A stretch of DNA of 64,000 nt from Parapristionchus giblindavisi (GCA_943737045.1 CALSFV010000483.1:36889-100888), one strand, 5' to 3'; positions 31,980 to 43,088 are shown, counted from the first letter of the stretch. Translations and numbers: made by a program. The notes: a model not told the origin generated them from the letters alone.

Positions 31980-32319
31980 ATACTCTATATTATTTCCCGT
32001 TTTGTTTTTATCTCTATTGATGTTACGGCAATGTCCTCTAGATATATTTTAATGTGCTAAATTTCGTACAAAAGATTACTGTGTAGTATCTCGTATGTCT
32101 AGTAATGAATCAAGATCTAAAGAATTATACAATAAAGTCCTTTCCATCTCACATATGTATCGTTTAATACGGAAAGGGAGAGCAGATTTTATTTAGTGTT
32201 TCAGAGATATCATAAAAAAGATTAAACACAAATTACTAAAGTGCATTTTCATGAAAGTTGAAGAGAATGGAAGTACGATAAAGGAGGAAGAAAAGATCGA
32301 GTTCATTGAAGCAAAAATT
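31980..32319. other. 3' flank of the unknown gene
   Basis: Contains the AATAAA polyadenylation signal at 32131-32136; otherwise nothing seen. Confidence 0.5.
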
Positions 32320-32530
32320 TATCTACATACCGTACACTATTTATTTTATGCTGATTCAGATTATTGATCGCTAGAATCGTCAATGAACCATCAGGCCGAA
32401 CAGGGAATTGTGCACTTTCTTTAGAATTGATGAAATTCCACAATAGGTTTCAAACTTGCGACAAAGGGGTAATTAGTCCGAATGTTTATCACTGTAATAT
32501 GGTATAGATAATATGGCTGGGCCTACTTCT
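32320..32530. mobile_element. Decayed relative of the AAGGTGG tRNA-like MITE
   Basis: ACCGTACACTATTTATTTTATGCTGATTCAG and TTATTGATCGCTAGAAT follow the interior of the 6536-6860 element. The former B-box segment is degenerate (CCACAATAGGTTTCAAACTT). Ends were not found. Confidence 0.6.
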
Positions 32531-32694
32531 CAACCATTTTCATTGCTCAAAATATATGAAAAAACATCAAAAAAATTGTATGATGTTTCTCAAATTTTTT
32601 AAAACGAACAAATAGAAAACGAACAAATGGACAAATAGAAAAAAACCATAATTTTGCAGTCAAAACAATCTAATTCTCCAACCTTCCAACCTTA

Positions 32695-32780
32695 CCCAAG
32701 CAAATTTTACTCTCCCCTCTGGCCATCCCACAAACAATGAAAGAGAGAGCATGTTGACAGTGCGGAGACTCACACTGAAA
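32695..32780. mobile_element. Diverged copy of the short CTCTGGC hairpin family
   Basis: AAGCAAATTTTACTCTCCCC and CTCTGGCCATCCC...AGAGAGCATGTTGACAG resemble the hairpins further right, but pairing is poor. Confidence 0.45.
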
Positions 32781-32958
32781 ATTTACTTAAATTTATAATT
32801 TCTTACTTTTCATTTTCTTAATTATAAGAAATATCACCGAAAAATTCTCTTGAAAAGTAAGAAATTCTATTTCTGATATTCTGTTATAAGAATTTAATTT
32901 CTTAAAACAGAACATATTGTAAGAGAATTTTCTCTGTGAGGAGTTTCAAATAAGCTTA

Positions 32959-33574
32959 CAAGGGAAGTCAGGTTGGACGGTCCCGGACTTCGGGATGGGA
33001 CATATACCATTCGATAGGTATCTGAAAAATAAGACTTTTCATGTTGACCATTTTGGCAAAACGCCCCTGGGCGCCGAGTTATTTGCATATTTCTGCATGT
33101 TTTCACCCTGTTTTCGCCCTACAATGAAACCCAGTCTTTGTGAGATCGAAAGAAAAACCATTATAAATTGTAATTTTCATATTCATTATCATATGCTAAT
33201 CCAACAAATGTATGATTGAATTTTTTACATAATTTTTTGTAAGATTTTCATACAAAGAAAAAAAAAGCAAAACAAGATGAACTTGTGCGGGAATCGATAT
33301 TGCAAGCAAAAGATATATAGACCATCCTCTTATTCATGTTCATCACTGCTTGCGATGTTCACCACTCTTATTGACCACTTCTTTCGATATCACAGAGACT
33401 GATTTCATTGTAGGGCGAAAACAGGGTGAAAACAAGCAGAAATATGCAAATAACTCGGCGCCCAGGGGCGTTTTGCCAAAATGGTCAACATGAAAAAGTC
33501 TTATTTTTCAGATACCTATCGAATGGTATATGTCCCATCCCGAAGTCCGGGACCGTCCAACCTGACTTCCCTTG
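32959..33574. mobile_element. CAAGG-family palindromic element (TTA target)
   Basis: CAAGGGAAGTCAGGTTGGAC and its complement bound arms of about 180 bp (through CGGGATGGGACATATACCAT and GCAAAACGCCCCTGGGCGCC). TTA flanks both sides. The centre has GTGCGGGAATCGATATTGC, whose complement could be a decayed B box. Confidence 0.9.
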
Positions 33575-33689
33575 TTAGGGTGTTCCTTTAAAGAAGGAGG
33601 CCCTCGAGTTTATTGTGAGTTTGAGTTTTTGGTGCGTGACAAAAATGAACTCAGAGAAAGGTATATCAACCATAATTTCATTCTTTTTC

Positions 33690-33880
33690 GCTTATTCCAA
33701 TGTAATATATGAAACACTACACATTTATTCTTTTCGCTTGAATCGATGCTTGATGTCGCAGGCAAAGGTTCCCTTTTTGAAAATTGAAAATGGAGGCAAT
33801 AGTATTCGAACTCGTGACAATGTGCTTATTGTTAATAGTAGGATGTTTTACCACTACGCTAAGATATTGATGATTGATCT
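33690..33880 (-). mobile_element. Relative of the AAGGTGG element with good tRNA-like sequence
   Basis: GATGTCGCAGGCAAAGG and GGCAATAGTATTCGAACTCG match the interior of the 6536-6860 element. On the minus strand TAGCGTAGTGGTAAAACATCC (A box/D-arm) and CACGAGTTCGAATACT (B box/T-arm) are separated by about 30 bases. Terminal repeats are no longer visible. Confidence 0.6.
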
Positions 33881-34288
33881 ATCTAACTTTGCATATCACA
33901 TGGAACAAGCTTGTTGAACAAATAAACATGGAGAAGACTATTGCAACCGTGCTTTTGTTTTTTTCCTTATTACTATGTTAGCAACACTACACATTTATTA
34001 TATACGCTTGAGTAGATCATAATAAGCATCTACAAATCCCTTTCATTCCCTGTTTCAATTCATTTTATTTCTCTTTCAGTCGCTTCTATTCGATATGCAA
34101 ATGATAAAGGTGAGCTCCGACAGCAAATCATAGTACTTTATGATATCACTAGTCCCTTGAGAGCAAAGAAAGTGAGAGTATGGTCGAAGAGTCGAAGAGA
34201 TAACCCCCGTTGTCTAAGTTAAGCGATATGTTGTTTGAGTCTCCACTAAAAATTTAGCAAAATTTTCTTTTTCTGCGTTTTTGTTAAA

Positions 34289-37200
34289 ATGAAGAGTTAT
34301 ACAGCCATGTATCCATTGTATTTCCTTACTAATTATTATCATAAAATTAAGGAATTAACAAATAACTACTCTCGTTCTTCCACTATTCATGGATTTTCAC
34401 ATTTTGGAGTGAGTAGCGTTTCTACGATTCGAAGAATACTATGGTTCATTGCTTTCATTGTTGGTTTTATTTTAATTATTTTATTTGAATATTATATTTT
34501 ATATTGTTTTTTGATTTTCTTAACTTTCACTACTCCGTGAAACAAATAAATACTATAATCTACTTATTATCAGTCATGCCTTCTCATGTTATTGTTGAAC
34601 ATGAAGAATTTGCTTGAGAAGTTTCTTCGACTCGAATTGGAGACAACCACAAACGTGTGTTTTTTTCTGCTTTTGAATCTTTTGAATAGAGAAAACGAAA
34701 GAGTACACGTTAATTAGCGCTCCTTCATACTTTCGAAAAATATTTACTTTGTAAAATCAGTCTAAAGTATATTTTTAGATTGAATTCGGTATTCGTGAAT
34801 TTCCTGCTGTGACTGTCTGTTCTCAGAATGGATTTAGACGTTCCGAAATGCTCAAGATTCCGGCCTTTAGGGAACTTGTAACGTATCAAAGATCAAAGAT
34901 CACGTTCAAATATCGATTGATTTCAGTTATCAGCGGCTCAAGCTGCCTCAGGGCACATTGATAATGCAAGATTAAGGGAATTGGCGGAGAAGAAGTTTAA
35001 TCTTTCTGTATGGTTTTTATATAAACTTTATTTACAAGAATACATACAGAAGTGGCGGCCAAGTCTGCCTATTTTGGTATCGCAATTAAATTAGTGTAAT
35101 CTAATTTTTTTTTAAATAACAAAAATGAGATATTTAAATATTTAAATAACTATCTATTTTGAGGGTGGCCTAGAGGGAATCGTTCTTCAACGTCGAGTTC
35201 AAGTGCATATTGAATATCTTATTCGTCAATTGAAAGAAGATCAACGAATAACTCTTTCCTATGAATTTGAAGATATTAGTGAGTTATTCGATTTCTTTGG
35301 AATAGTGTGAAAGAGATATCACGTGGGGAATTTCCCACTTCTTCTGAATTATCGATTGATCACTCTGATATCTGCATCTTGTCTTATGTAAACAGAAAGT
35401 GGACAGTAGACACTAATATAAAGAAATTTGTGTTGTCACAATATTTCTTTCGCATGTTTCGACCTCTTTTTATGATGGCTTTTATTCTATTAATTTGTTA
35501 TTTATATATATTTAGTAAAGAACTGCGCCTTCAACGTTGAAGCTTGCAATCCCAGGTATTGTTTGAAGTTTACGTTTTTTTCCTCATTTGTTTTCCCACT
35601 TAACGAAATTCAATTGAGTGATTTCGCATCGGTGTTCAATGCGATGATGGGCAGATGCTATACTTATAATGGAAACAAACGAACTGTGAAGAAACTTTCG
35701 AGAGCAGGACCAAATTATGGTGAGTAATCTCGTGTCAGCCTTTATCGCGTAGTTGATGACGTGCTAGCAGTGCTATGGGGATCCATTAAATATTTTGCTT
35801 GTGTGCGTTTTCAAGAAGGAGAAGTAGGAGATTTGGGGGTAGAGTGCCATCAAGAAGAACGAAGGACAAACGATGTAACATTCTGTTATCCACTAGCTTC
35901 AAGAGAATGAGAACGTAACCTTTTCCTAGCACAAAAACATCTTTCATTCTGAATTTAGAATTTAAGAGAAAATAGCTTTCGTATTCACGGAGATGTGATC
36001 TACAGTTCTGCTTGGCCAATTTAGTAACGAAAAATTCAAGGATCTCCTTCTTTGGCTTAATCTTCTAATGTAATTATTAAGGTCTCAAATTATTCGTTTA
36101 CTCCAATTTATCCGACTACATTAGTATAACTCCGGCAAGTGGAGCAATGATACTTCTTCATGATCAGGTTTTGCATACGATCAAAGATCAAAGATCAAAG
36201 TTTAAGGATGAATATCCGTTTCCTGACACGTTCGGCTATCTGGTCCCACCATCGAGCGCAGCCAGTTTCACTATTCGACCGGTATTGAATAATATTTTTT
36301 AATATTAATTGCTTTAATTAATGTACTATTAAAGACGCGTAATTTTCGAATAAACTGGGGATCTTCTCGTTGTACTGATGAAATGCCTGAAGAATATGTT
36401 TATGATGACTATGCTTACAGTGTTGAAGTGAGTATCATTGAATTGCAAGACATTCTTTTGTGAACGGATACTCATAACTCTCATGTGGTGTTAAATCTTG
36501 GTAAAGTAGATGGAAAAGTGAAAAGTAGAGTTAATTTTGTGATTGTAAAAGTAGTTTGAAATGTAGTGTAGCTTCGTAATTTGCCACATCTTACGACGGG
36601 TTATCCTTAGCTACGCTACTTTTCCAACTACTTTTGCAATCCCAAAATTAACACTACTTTTCTCTTTCCCATCTACTTTTCCAAGATTTTAACACTACAT
36701 CAGTCATCATTTCATATACTACAGTACAGCCCGATCTCCTTTTGTACACGAGTAACACTGCGGCGCGCAGAGGCGCTCATTTGCGCTCATCATTTATTTC
36801 TGCGGGTACTGAATGCTTTTCGATTCTCAAAGTCTTAATCATGAGCTTCCGTTATGAAAAGTTGTTTTAATGACTAAAGAAACTGAAACAAAATTTCTAT
36901 TAATGAGAAAAAGCAATTAAAAGACAAATCACACTGGTCCGAAAACGATGGGTAATTATTTACTGGAAAGGTATACTGTAATATCACGAATCGATCGCAC
37001 TATCGCCGTAAGACATTTTTCGAAATTTACAGTACCCATCATTTTGAGACTAGTGTGATTTGCCTTTTAATTGTTTTTTCTCCTTAATAGAAATTTTGTT
37101 TCAGTCTTTTTTAGTCATTAAAACAACTTTTCATAACGGAAACTCATGATTAAGAATTTGAGAATCGGAAAGTATTCAGTACCCGCAGAAATAAATGATG

Positions 37201-38239
37201 AGCGCAAATGAGCGCCTCTGCGCGCCGCAGTGTTACTCGTGTACAAAAGGAGATCGGGCTGTACTGTATTTATCTGACTCATGAAATGAAAATTGAAACC
37301 AATGATTTGTCCCCTATCTTCTATACTTGAACGATCATCTGAATAGATAAAGCAAAAATCAATAAATATCTATCTATTTATCTGTCTGTCTGTAAGTGAT
37401 TCAGGCTTGTCGTCGTACTTGTCTCCAACATCTCGCCAAACAAGTGTGTGGTTGTGTCCTGCCTCGATACAAAAAGATCGTTTCCATGGAGTACTGTCAG
37501 TTCAATGATACGATTGCAAGTGAGATCAATTACGATATCTTCACATTATTGATTGATTATATTATCTATTAATTATCGATCGTTTACAGTATCCATAGAT
37601 TATCGATTGATTCAGGAAAATGTCTAGAAGAAGTGGAAGAGCAGAATTTCGATTGTGATTGTCCCAATCGATGTCAAGATCGACAATATGAGGTGGATAT
37701 ATCAACAAGTCCTTGGAGACCTGAATCAGGTCCGACCTATCGACTACCGTAATCCGAATAGTTCAATCAGGTCGTTCGTTGTGTCGCGAACAGAACGACT
37801 GTGACGAACTACTGCAGAGTGGCACACTTGTCAGTGTGTACTTTGAGAATTTAAATGAAGGCATAGTGGTGGAGGTTCCCGCGTATCCAGTAAGAGCGTA
37901 CTGTAGTTGGATATTGATTGATATCGATTGGATCGTTCCAGATAATCAATCTCATGTCAGATACCGCGGGACAGTTTGGATTCTGGATAGGTCTCTCGTT
38001 TCTAGGTAATATTTTACGATAATCAAACAATAATAAAAAAATGTAACCTAAAGGGTCAGAATCTGTTTATTTATATTATTGAAACATGCTCCAACAACCT
38101 TATTAAAATTTCAGGAGTAATCGAGTTCATTCTATTTCTGGTCTCTTTGTGTCAAATTGTTTTCATTGAATTTGTCCATTGGTATCGACAAGTGACCGCG
38201 CCCCGTCTGCCCACTCCTGACATGTTTGAACCACCGTAA
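34289..38239 (+). CDS. Degenerin/ENaC-type (DEG/ENaC) cation channel subunit
   Basis: Sodium- or mixed-cation channel subunit of the plasma membrane, two membrane passes with a large Cys-rich ectodomain. Exons: 34289-about 34505/34536, 34779-34877, 34927-35007, 35164-35278, 35516-35555, 35619-35719, 36082-36167, 36201-36281, 36335-36427, 37405-37519, 37616-37729, 37771-37889, 37942-38005, 38115-38239. Exons 2-14 join in frame for 410 residues; exon 1 adds about 75. Family landmarks in order: STIHGFSHFG and RRILWFIAFIVGFI (TM1); FPAVTVCSQNGFRRS; CAFNVEACNPS; GRCYTYN; AGPNYGLKLFV; MILLHDQ; CRRTCLQHLAKQVCGC; FDCDCPNRC; LVSVYFENLN; SDTAGQFGFWIGLSFLG containing the GxS pore motif; TM2 VIEFILFLVSLCQIVFIEFV. 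The end of exon 1 is unresolved because no GT donor there gives the phase-0 junction that exon 2 needs, so a small exon, a GC donor or a defect is possible. ATG context is AAAATG. Subfamily not assigned. Confidence 0.88.
35800..36052. repeat. Diverged TTAAAGAAG-type element in a degenerin intron
   Basis: CAAGAAGGAGAAGTAGGAGA and TCAAGGATCTCCTTCTTTGG are the decayed inverted ends; the interior shares GGAGATGTGATCTACAGT with 26161-26178. Confidence 0.6.
36483..36703. mobile_element. 220-bp inverted-repeat element in degenerin intron 9
   Basis: GGTGTTAAATCTTGG...AAAGTAGATGG pairs with CCATCTACTTTTCCAAGATT...AACACT, with further pairing around AGTGTAGCTTCG/ACGCTACTT. Confidence 0.7.
36722..37266. 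mobile_element. 545-bp CAGTACAGCCCG-family MITE (TA target), intronic
   Basis: CAGTACAGCCCGATCTCCTT and AAGGAGATCGGGCTGTACTG bound a fully palindromic element flanked by TA. Conserved interior phrases include AAGGCAAATCACACTGG and GATCGCACTATCGCCGTAAG. It lies in the 977-bp intron 9 of the degenerin gene. Other copies: 40722-41266, 61216-61759, a decayed one near 57690-58090 and a solo end at 48479-48517. Confidence 0.92.
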
Positions 38240-38771
38240 TCTACCTCAATTGCAGTAACCCATTACAGAATATCGGTACACGAAGCGCCGCCCATTTTCT
38301 ATTTTGGCGAACCAATTCTCCATCCTAGATATAGGTAAAACATTGTCACGTTGAACAGAAAACAAAGAAATATGAGAAAGATAGTAAACATTCTTTTAAA
38401 AGCACTTCCTTTTTTTTTCCCGAGCTCATTTAATTATCTCCACTCGGGCAATGCTTTCTCGCTTTCTTTGTCAACGAGAGAGGAGAGCAGAATTAGCACT
38501 TGATGATCGATTTGGATATTTTAGGAAGTGGATCAATTCAGCGCCTATGCATGTTGAAGAAAGACTGAAACGACACAAATTATCATCAAAATCGTTAAAT
38601 GACTTATCTAAGATTTGAATAAAGTTGTTAGACAATTGTACTATAAAAATATTCAACATTGTCGCCGAATGATTTTCTAAGCTGGTTAAGGAGAAAAAGG
38701 AGCACGGAAATCGTGTCAGTGAATTTGCAAAATAGAAAATGTACACATTTAAATACAACATTGAATACGAT
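38240..38771. other. 3' flank of degenerin gene and diverged hairpin element
   Basis: A copy of the short CTCTGGC hairpin family lies at about 38424-38500 (CCGAGCTCATTTAATTATCT, CAATGCTTTCTCGCTTTC). Nothing else was recognised. Confidence 0.5.
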
Positions 38772-38879
38772 TTTTACTCCCGGGAGATCCCCCATGGAGT
38801 GGCCCAAAAACTTTGGTTCTCTACACAGACTAAATCTGGTCAGAAGCCCAAGCGTACCTTGAGATACTGGGTATAAACC
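38772..38879 (-). ncRNA. SL2-type spliced-leader RNA gene, complete
   Basis: Donates a 22-nt leader to mRNAs by trans-splicing, mainly downstream genes of operons when of SL2 type. The minus strand starts at 38879 with leader GGTTTATACCC...TATCTCAAG (38858-38879), directly followed by donor GTACGC. CAAG and CTTG flanking the donor can pair (first stem); CAGATTTAGTCTG forms the second hairpin; AAAGTTTTTGGG is a good Sm-binding site; and CACTCC...GGGGGATCTCCC...GGAGT forms the terminal stem-loop before TAAAAA. Total length is about 108 nt, normal for nematode SL RNAs. The leader resembles SL2-family leaders (GGTTTWWACCCAGTATCTCAAG pattern as I recall for diplogastrids). Confidence 0.85.
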
Positions 38880-38945
38880 AACTATGAAAGCGAAGTGTGA
38901 CCCCTTGAAACAGCGATTAGGCGCACCCCAGACGGGTTTGATCAG
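38880..38945 (-). promoter_or_regulatory. SL2 gene promoter with probable proximal sequence element
   Basis: Minus strand CAAACCCGTCTGGGGTGCGC begins about 60 bp upstream of the leader. The 60-bp block is conserved (one or two differences) upstream of the truncated copy at 29129, well beyond what surrounds it. Its distance fits a snRNA-type PSE; no TATA box intervenes, consistent with Pol II. Confidence 0.6.
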
Positions 38946-39338
38946 AGAAGAGAAAGAGACGAAGGGGCGGACTCTTACAGGGTCATGTGAGAGAGAGGGT
39001 TGACATTTTCTCTCTGACAGGTGCGGTAGGCATTCGTCATCATCGAGATAGTTATGGAATATCACACTACAATTTACCTGCAATGTTCTTTATGAGCATT
39101 GCAAGAACAAGGAACCATATCGCGTCAAGCCTTGTGACCCATATTATATCTAGATAAAGTGTTTGTGTGTTAAAAAAATTGTTTCAATAGCCCCAAATAA
39201 TGCAATTATAACCTTCACGTCATAAATTATCAACGACTGATACATTTTCTTCCTATATTCCATGAAAAAGTGCTCTGGTAAAAATAAATAATGCTATTAA
39301 AATAAATTAAATTGTATAGTGTATGAAATTACGAGACC
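38946..39338. other. Intergenic, no gene seen
   Basis: AT-rich DNA without recognisable features. Confidence 0.5.
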
Positions 39339-39342
39339 ATAA

Positions 39343-40329
39343 GAGGCCGTTTGTGTAAGAGTCGAACAAGGGTTGGCACAGGCCAAAAATTTTGATACCC
39401 TCAAAACTTGTGTATAGGGGTTATCGACCATGCTGAAGAAGATAGGCATAGTAATTTTGGCTCCAGTGGTCCCGCAACGCCTGGGCGGGATTACGGTATG
39501 ATCACGTTTTCAGGTCATTCTCGGTCCATGGTAGTGCTAGAGGTTTGAAAATTGGGCTCCTAGGACAGAATTCGATGGCGATGATGGCTGTCTAGTTCAT
39601 TTGTTTTGAAAATTTTCCAAAAGGTCGTAACTGGAAATTTTGATATAGACGTTTGCGCCCCAGACGAGTATGACAGTTCGAACCGGCGTGACGAGAGGAT
39701 CACAACGATGTATTATGAGCCCATATTACCATTGCCATCTCAATATTGCCTCGATATAGTGATATGCGAAAGAGGTAAACAAGAGGGCTCTCTCAATTCC
39801 GCGCGCTCTCTCGCACTCGAGAGAGCGCGGCGAAATGAGAGAGTGCCGAGAGAGCGCGCGGAATAGAGAGACGCAGACAACGAGAGATGATTTTGCAGAT
39901 CACTATATCGAGGCAATATTGAGATGGCAATGGTAATATGGGCTCATAATATATCGTTGTGATCCTCTCGTCACGCCGGTTCGAACTGTCATACTCGTCT
40001 GGGGCGCAAACGTCTCCATCAAAATTTCCAGTTACGACCTTTTGGAAAATTTTCAAAACAAATGAAGTAGACAGCCATCATCGCCATCGAATTCTGTCCT
40101 AGGAGCCCAATTTTCATACCTCTAGCACTACCATGGACCGAGAATGGCCTGAAAACGTGATCTTACCGTAATCCCGCCCAGGCGTTGCGGGACCACTGGA
40201 GCCAAAATGACTTTGCCTATCTTCATCAGCATGGTCGATAACCCCTATACACAAGTTTTGAGGGTATCAAAATTTTTGGCCTGTGCCAACCCTCTCGCAG
40301 ATTTGCCCGACTCTTACACAAACGGCCTC
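39343..40329. mobile_element. 987-bp palindromic element, GAGGCCGTTTG family
   Basis: GAGGCCGTTTGTGTAAGAGT and its complement, arms of about 420 bp, flanking ATAA target duplication (39339-39342, 40330-40333). The central 130 bp contains GCGCGCTCTCTCGCACTCGA-type self-complementary sequence. Confidence 0.93.
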
Positions 40330-40333
40330 ATAA

Positions 40334-40719
40334 TTGAACTTCTCTAAAAGTATGAGATTGATGTGTGATAATCATAGAAAGTGTGACAATCTCTCACTTT
40401 CCTTTATTCATTTGAACCCTGTCAGAATAGATAAGGATTGATTAGGAAGAAGATGGATTAGATACAATAGATGAAAGAACAAATGAGACGATGAACTAAT
40501 GAACTAATCCCTTTATTGTCACTACGAATAATGTCTTTAATGTCCCTCATCATTTCATTTATCTTCTTTTGATCCAATCACGCCTTTTAAGCCACTCATA
40601 GTACACTTTCCCCCTGTTTTCGGACAACTCACTTTTATGCCTGTGCATTTTCATTAAATGTTACAATAATTATTATTAAATATTGCCCAAATATTCTTCT
40701 CCCCTTACTCTGACCACAA
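40334..40719. other. Intergenic, no gene seen
   Basis: AT-rich spacer between two palindromic elements. Confidence 0.5.
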
Positions 40720-40721
40720 TA

Positions 40722-41266
40722 CAGTACAGCCCGGTCGTGTTTTGTACACATTCTGCGCAGCGCTCCGCAGCAAGGCGCATTTGGACGCATCATTTATTTC
40801 CTTTGCGTATGAATATTTTTGAATTCTCAAAGTCTTAAACATGAGTTTCCGTGATAAAAAGTTCTTTTAGTGACTAAAGAAACTGAAACAAAATTTTCAT
40901 TAATGAGAAAAAACAATTAAAAGGCAAATCACACTGGTCCGAAATGATCACAATTAATTTACTGGAAAGGTATACTGTAATATTGCGTATCGATCGCACG
41001 ATCGCCGTAAGACCTATTTTAAAATTTACAGTACCCATCATTTTCGGACCAGTGTGATTTGCCTTTTAATTGTTTTTTTTCTCATTAATAAATATTTTGT
41101 TTCAGTTTCTTTAGTCATTAAATGAACTTTTTATCACGTAAAATCATGATTAAGACTTTGATAATTCATAAATATTCATACACAAAGGAAATAAATGATG
41201 CGTCCAAATGCGCCCCGCTGCGGAGCGCTGCGCAGAATGTGTACAAAACACGACCGGGCTGTACTG
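40722..41266. mobile_element. 545-bp CAGTACAGCCCG-family MITE (TA target)
   Basis: CAGTACAGCCCGGTCGTGTT and its complement; TA at 40720-40721 and 41267-41268. Same length as the copy in the degenerin intron. Confidence 0.93.
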
Positions 41267-41439
41267 TAGCTACTGTAAGTTCGGCAGCAGGCAAATATTA
41301 GTCCGTGTTTTAGTTAGTGTTCTATCTTTACTGTACATGCTTTTGATGAGTAAGGAAGAAATGACGTGAGTCTATAATTATTGTTATTATTACTGTTGTA
41401 CTATTACTCTTACTCTCAGCTATTATGGGAGTTAGCCGA

Positions 41440-41700
41440 ACTCTCTCTCTCCTCTCCTCCCTCTCCTCCCTCTCCTCCCTCTCCTCCCTCTCCTCCCTCT
41501 CCTCCCTCTCCTCCCTCTCCCTCTCCCTCTCCCTATCCTCCCTCTCCTCCCTCTCCTCCCTCTCCTCCCTCTCCTCCCTCTCCTCCCTCTCCTCCCTCTC
41601 CTCCCTCTCCTCCCTCCTCCCTCTCCTCCCTCTCCTCCCTCTCCTCCCTCTCCTCCCTCTCCTCCCTCTCCCACTCCCTCTCCCTCTCCTCCCCTGCCTC
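41440..41700. repeat. CCCTCTCCT microsatellite
   Basis: Almost pure repeat of CCCTCTCCT with a few CTCTCC interruptions. The long Ser/Pro/Leu and Gly/Arg frames on the two strands are products of this repeat. Confidence 0.95.
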
Positions 41701-41924
41701 TACTTCTTAACTCATTCCTTTTCACTTGTATCATCATTACTAGTTCTAATGGAATGGCATCTAATTCGAGAAAGGGGACGAATCCTCTCACTTTCCATGG
41801 TCTTTCACTCTCAACAAAGACCCACTAATATATAGGCTTGAAGGAGGGAATAAGTTGCAATGTTCTTCCTATTCTTCTTTTTTTTAAATATATGAGTATT
41901 GGTCTTCCAATTTGTTTCAAAGCT

Positions 41925-42012
41925 AATTTTACTCCCCACTCAGGCAATGCTCTCTCGTAGACAAAGAATACGAGAGAGCATTGCCAGAGCGTTTCAATTG
42001 AGCACAGGCGTG
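41925..42012. mobile_element. Short CTCTGGC hairpin element, copy a
   Basis: AATGCTCTCTCGTAGACAAAG then AATACGAGAGAGCATTGCC forms a tight hairpin with the family flank AGCTAATTTTACTCCCCACT. Confidence 0.8.
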
Positions 42013-42186
42013 CCTTTGTGATTCCAATGAGTGTATTGCTTCGTGATTCCCCACCATCCGTAAATATGTCCATTCTTGTCAAGTCTACCCACTTATGGCA
42101 TAGTAAATTATGTATTCACCCTTTTTCTTATTTCTCTAGTAATGTTTCTTACGTGCCCGCATAATAAACTCTTATTAGAATCTCAC

Positions 42187-42288
42187 CAGAGCTAATTTGA
42201 CACTCTCCGCTCTGGCAATACCCTCTCGCTTTCTTTACCTACGAGAGAGCATTACCAGAGCGGTGATTTTCGAATTAGCTCGTGGTGT
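42187..42288. mobile_element. Short CTCTGGC hairpin element, copy b
   Basis: CAGAGCTAATTTGACACTCT, CCGCTCTGGCAATACCCTCT, then AGAGAGCATTACCAGAGCGG and AATTAGCTCGTGGTGT. This is one of the clearest copies. Confidence 0.85.
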
Positions 42289-42673
42289 ATCTTTTGGATG
42301 ATGACACATCTCGTGCACTAATTCGTTCATCTGAGATCATTCTCACTTTCCCATTTCTCGATCATTCTAGAAGTATTCAATCACATGTATCAATTCCCTC
42401 TATCCATATTCATATGATCACACTTTCCCCACCGTTCCAGTTATTATCCCTTACCTCTCTTCTCACTTTGTACATTCTATTCAATACAAGATCACGCAAA
42501 TAAAGATTGATCTTTGATCTCGACGAATATCGTTCATCTTTTGTTTATCATGTCAAATTTGTTCATGAAATGGTCAAAGAATTTTCGTATGTCCTACGCC
42601 TCAGCAGATTTTTCTAGTGATGTATCAGAAGTCAGTGTACTGTTATCGATCAATAATTTGCTTTTTCATTTAA

Positions 42674-42738
42674 AGACTCTCCGCTCTGGTAACGCTCTCT
42701 CGTAGACAATAAAAGCGAGAGCGCAATATCAGAGCTTG
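42674..42738. mobile_element. Short CTCTGGC hairpin element, copy c (core only)
   Basis: CTCCGCTCTGGTAACGCTCT, TCGTAGACAATAAAAGCGAGAG, CAATATCAGAGC. Confidence 0.75.
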
Positions 42739-43088
42739 ATAAATGTACTTTCAATCTACACAACATCTAATGCCATTGTTGTTCTTCATTCCCATAATCG
42801 AAAGAATGCTTTCCCATTCTTCCTCTCTTCTAATCAACTATTCCCATCTTCTATTCATACCGCTTTTGATTCCCGGACACGATTATGCCTCTACCTCTGC
42901 CTGTCCATCTCTTCCTCTACCTCTACCTCTCCCTGTACCTTTCCCTCTCTCCCTCTCCTTCTGCATATTTTCGCAAGGCATTTCCAACATTCCATTACGC
43001 AACCGTGCCACACCGTCATACTTGTTCATCGTTGAACTTTTGATACTGATCTTTGATCTTTAAACTTTGATCTTTGATTTTTTTGCAG
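42739..43088. promoter_or_regulatory. Upstream region of the VWA-ZP gene with probable trans-splice acceptor
   Basis: Repeated TTTGATC units are followed by TTTGATTTTTTTGCAG with the start codon immediately after (43089). An acceptor touching the ATG is typical of SL trans-splicing in nematodes, though a cis-spliced 5' UTR intron is possible. Confidence 0.55.

Noticed and set aside
41381..41835. Long Ser/Pro/Leu and Gly/Arg frames on both strands
   Set aside because: Products of the CCCTCTCCT microsatellite; all frames are open for the same compositional reason.
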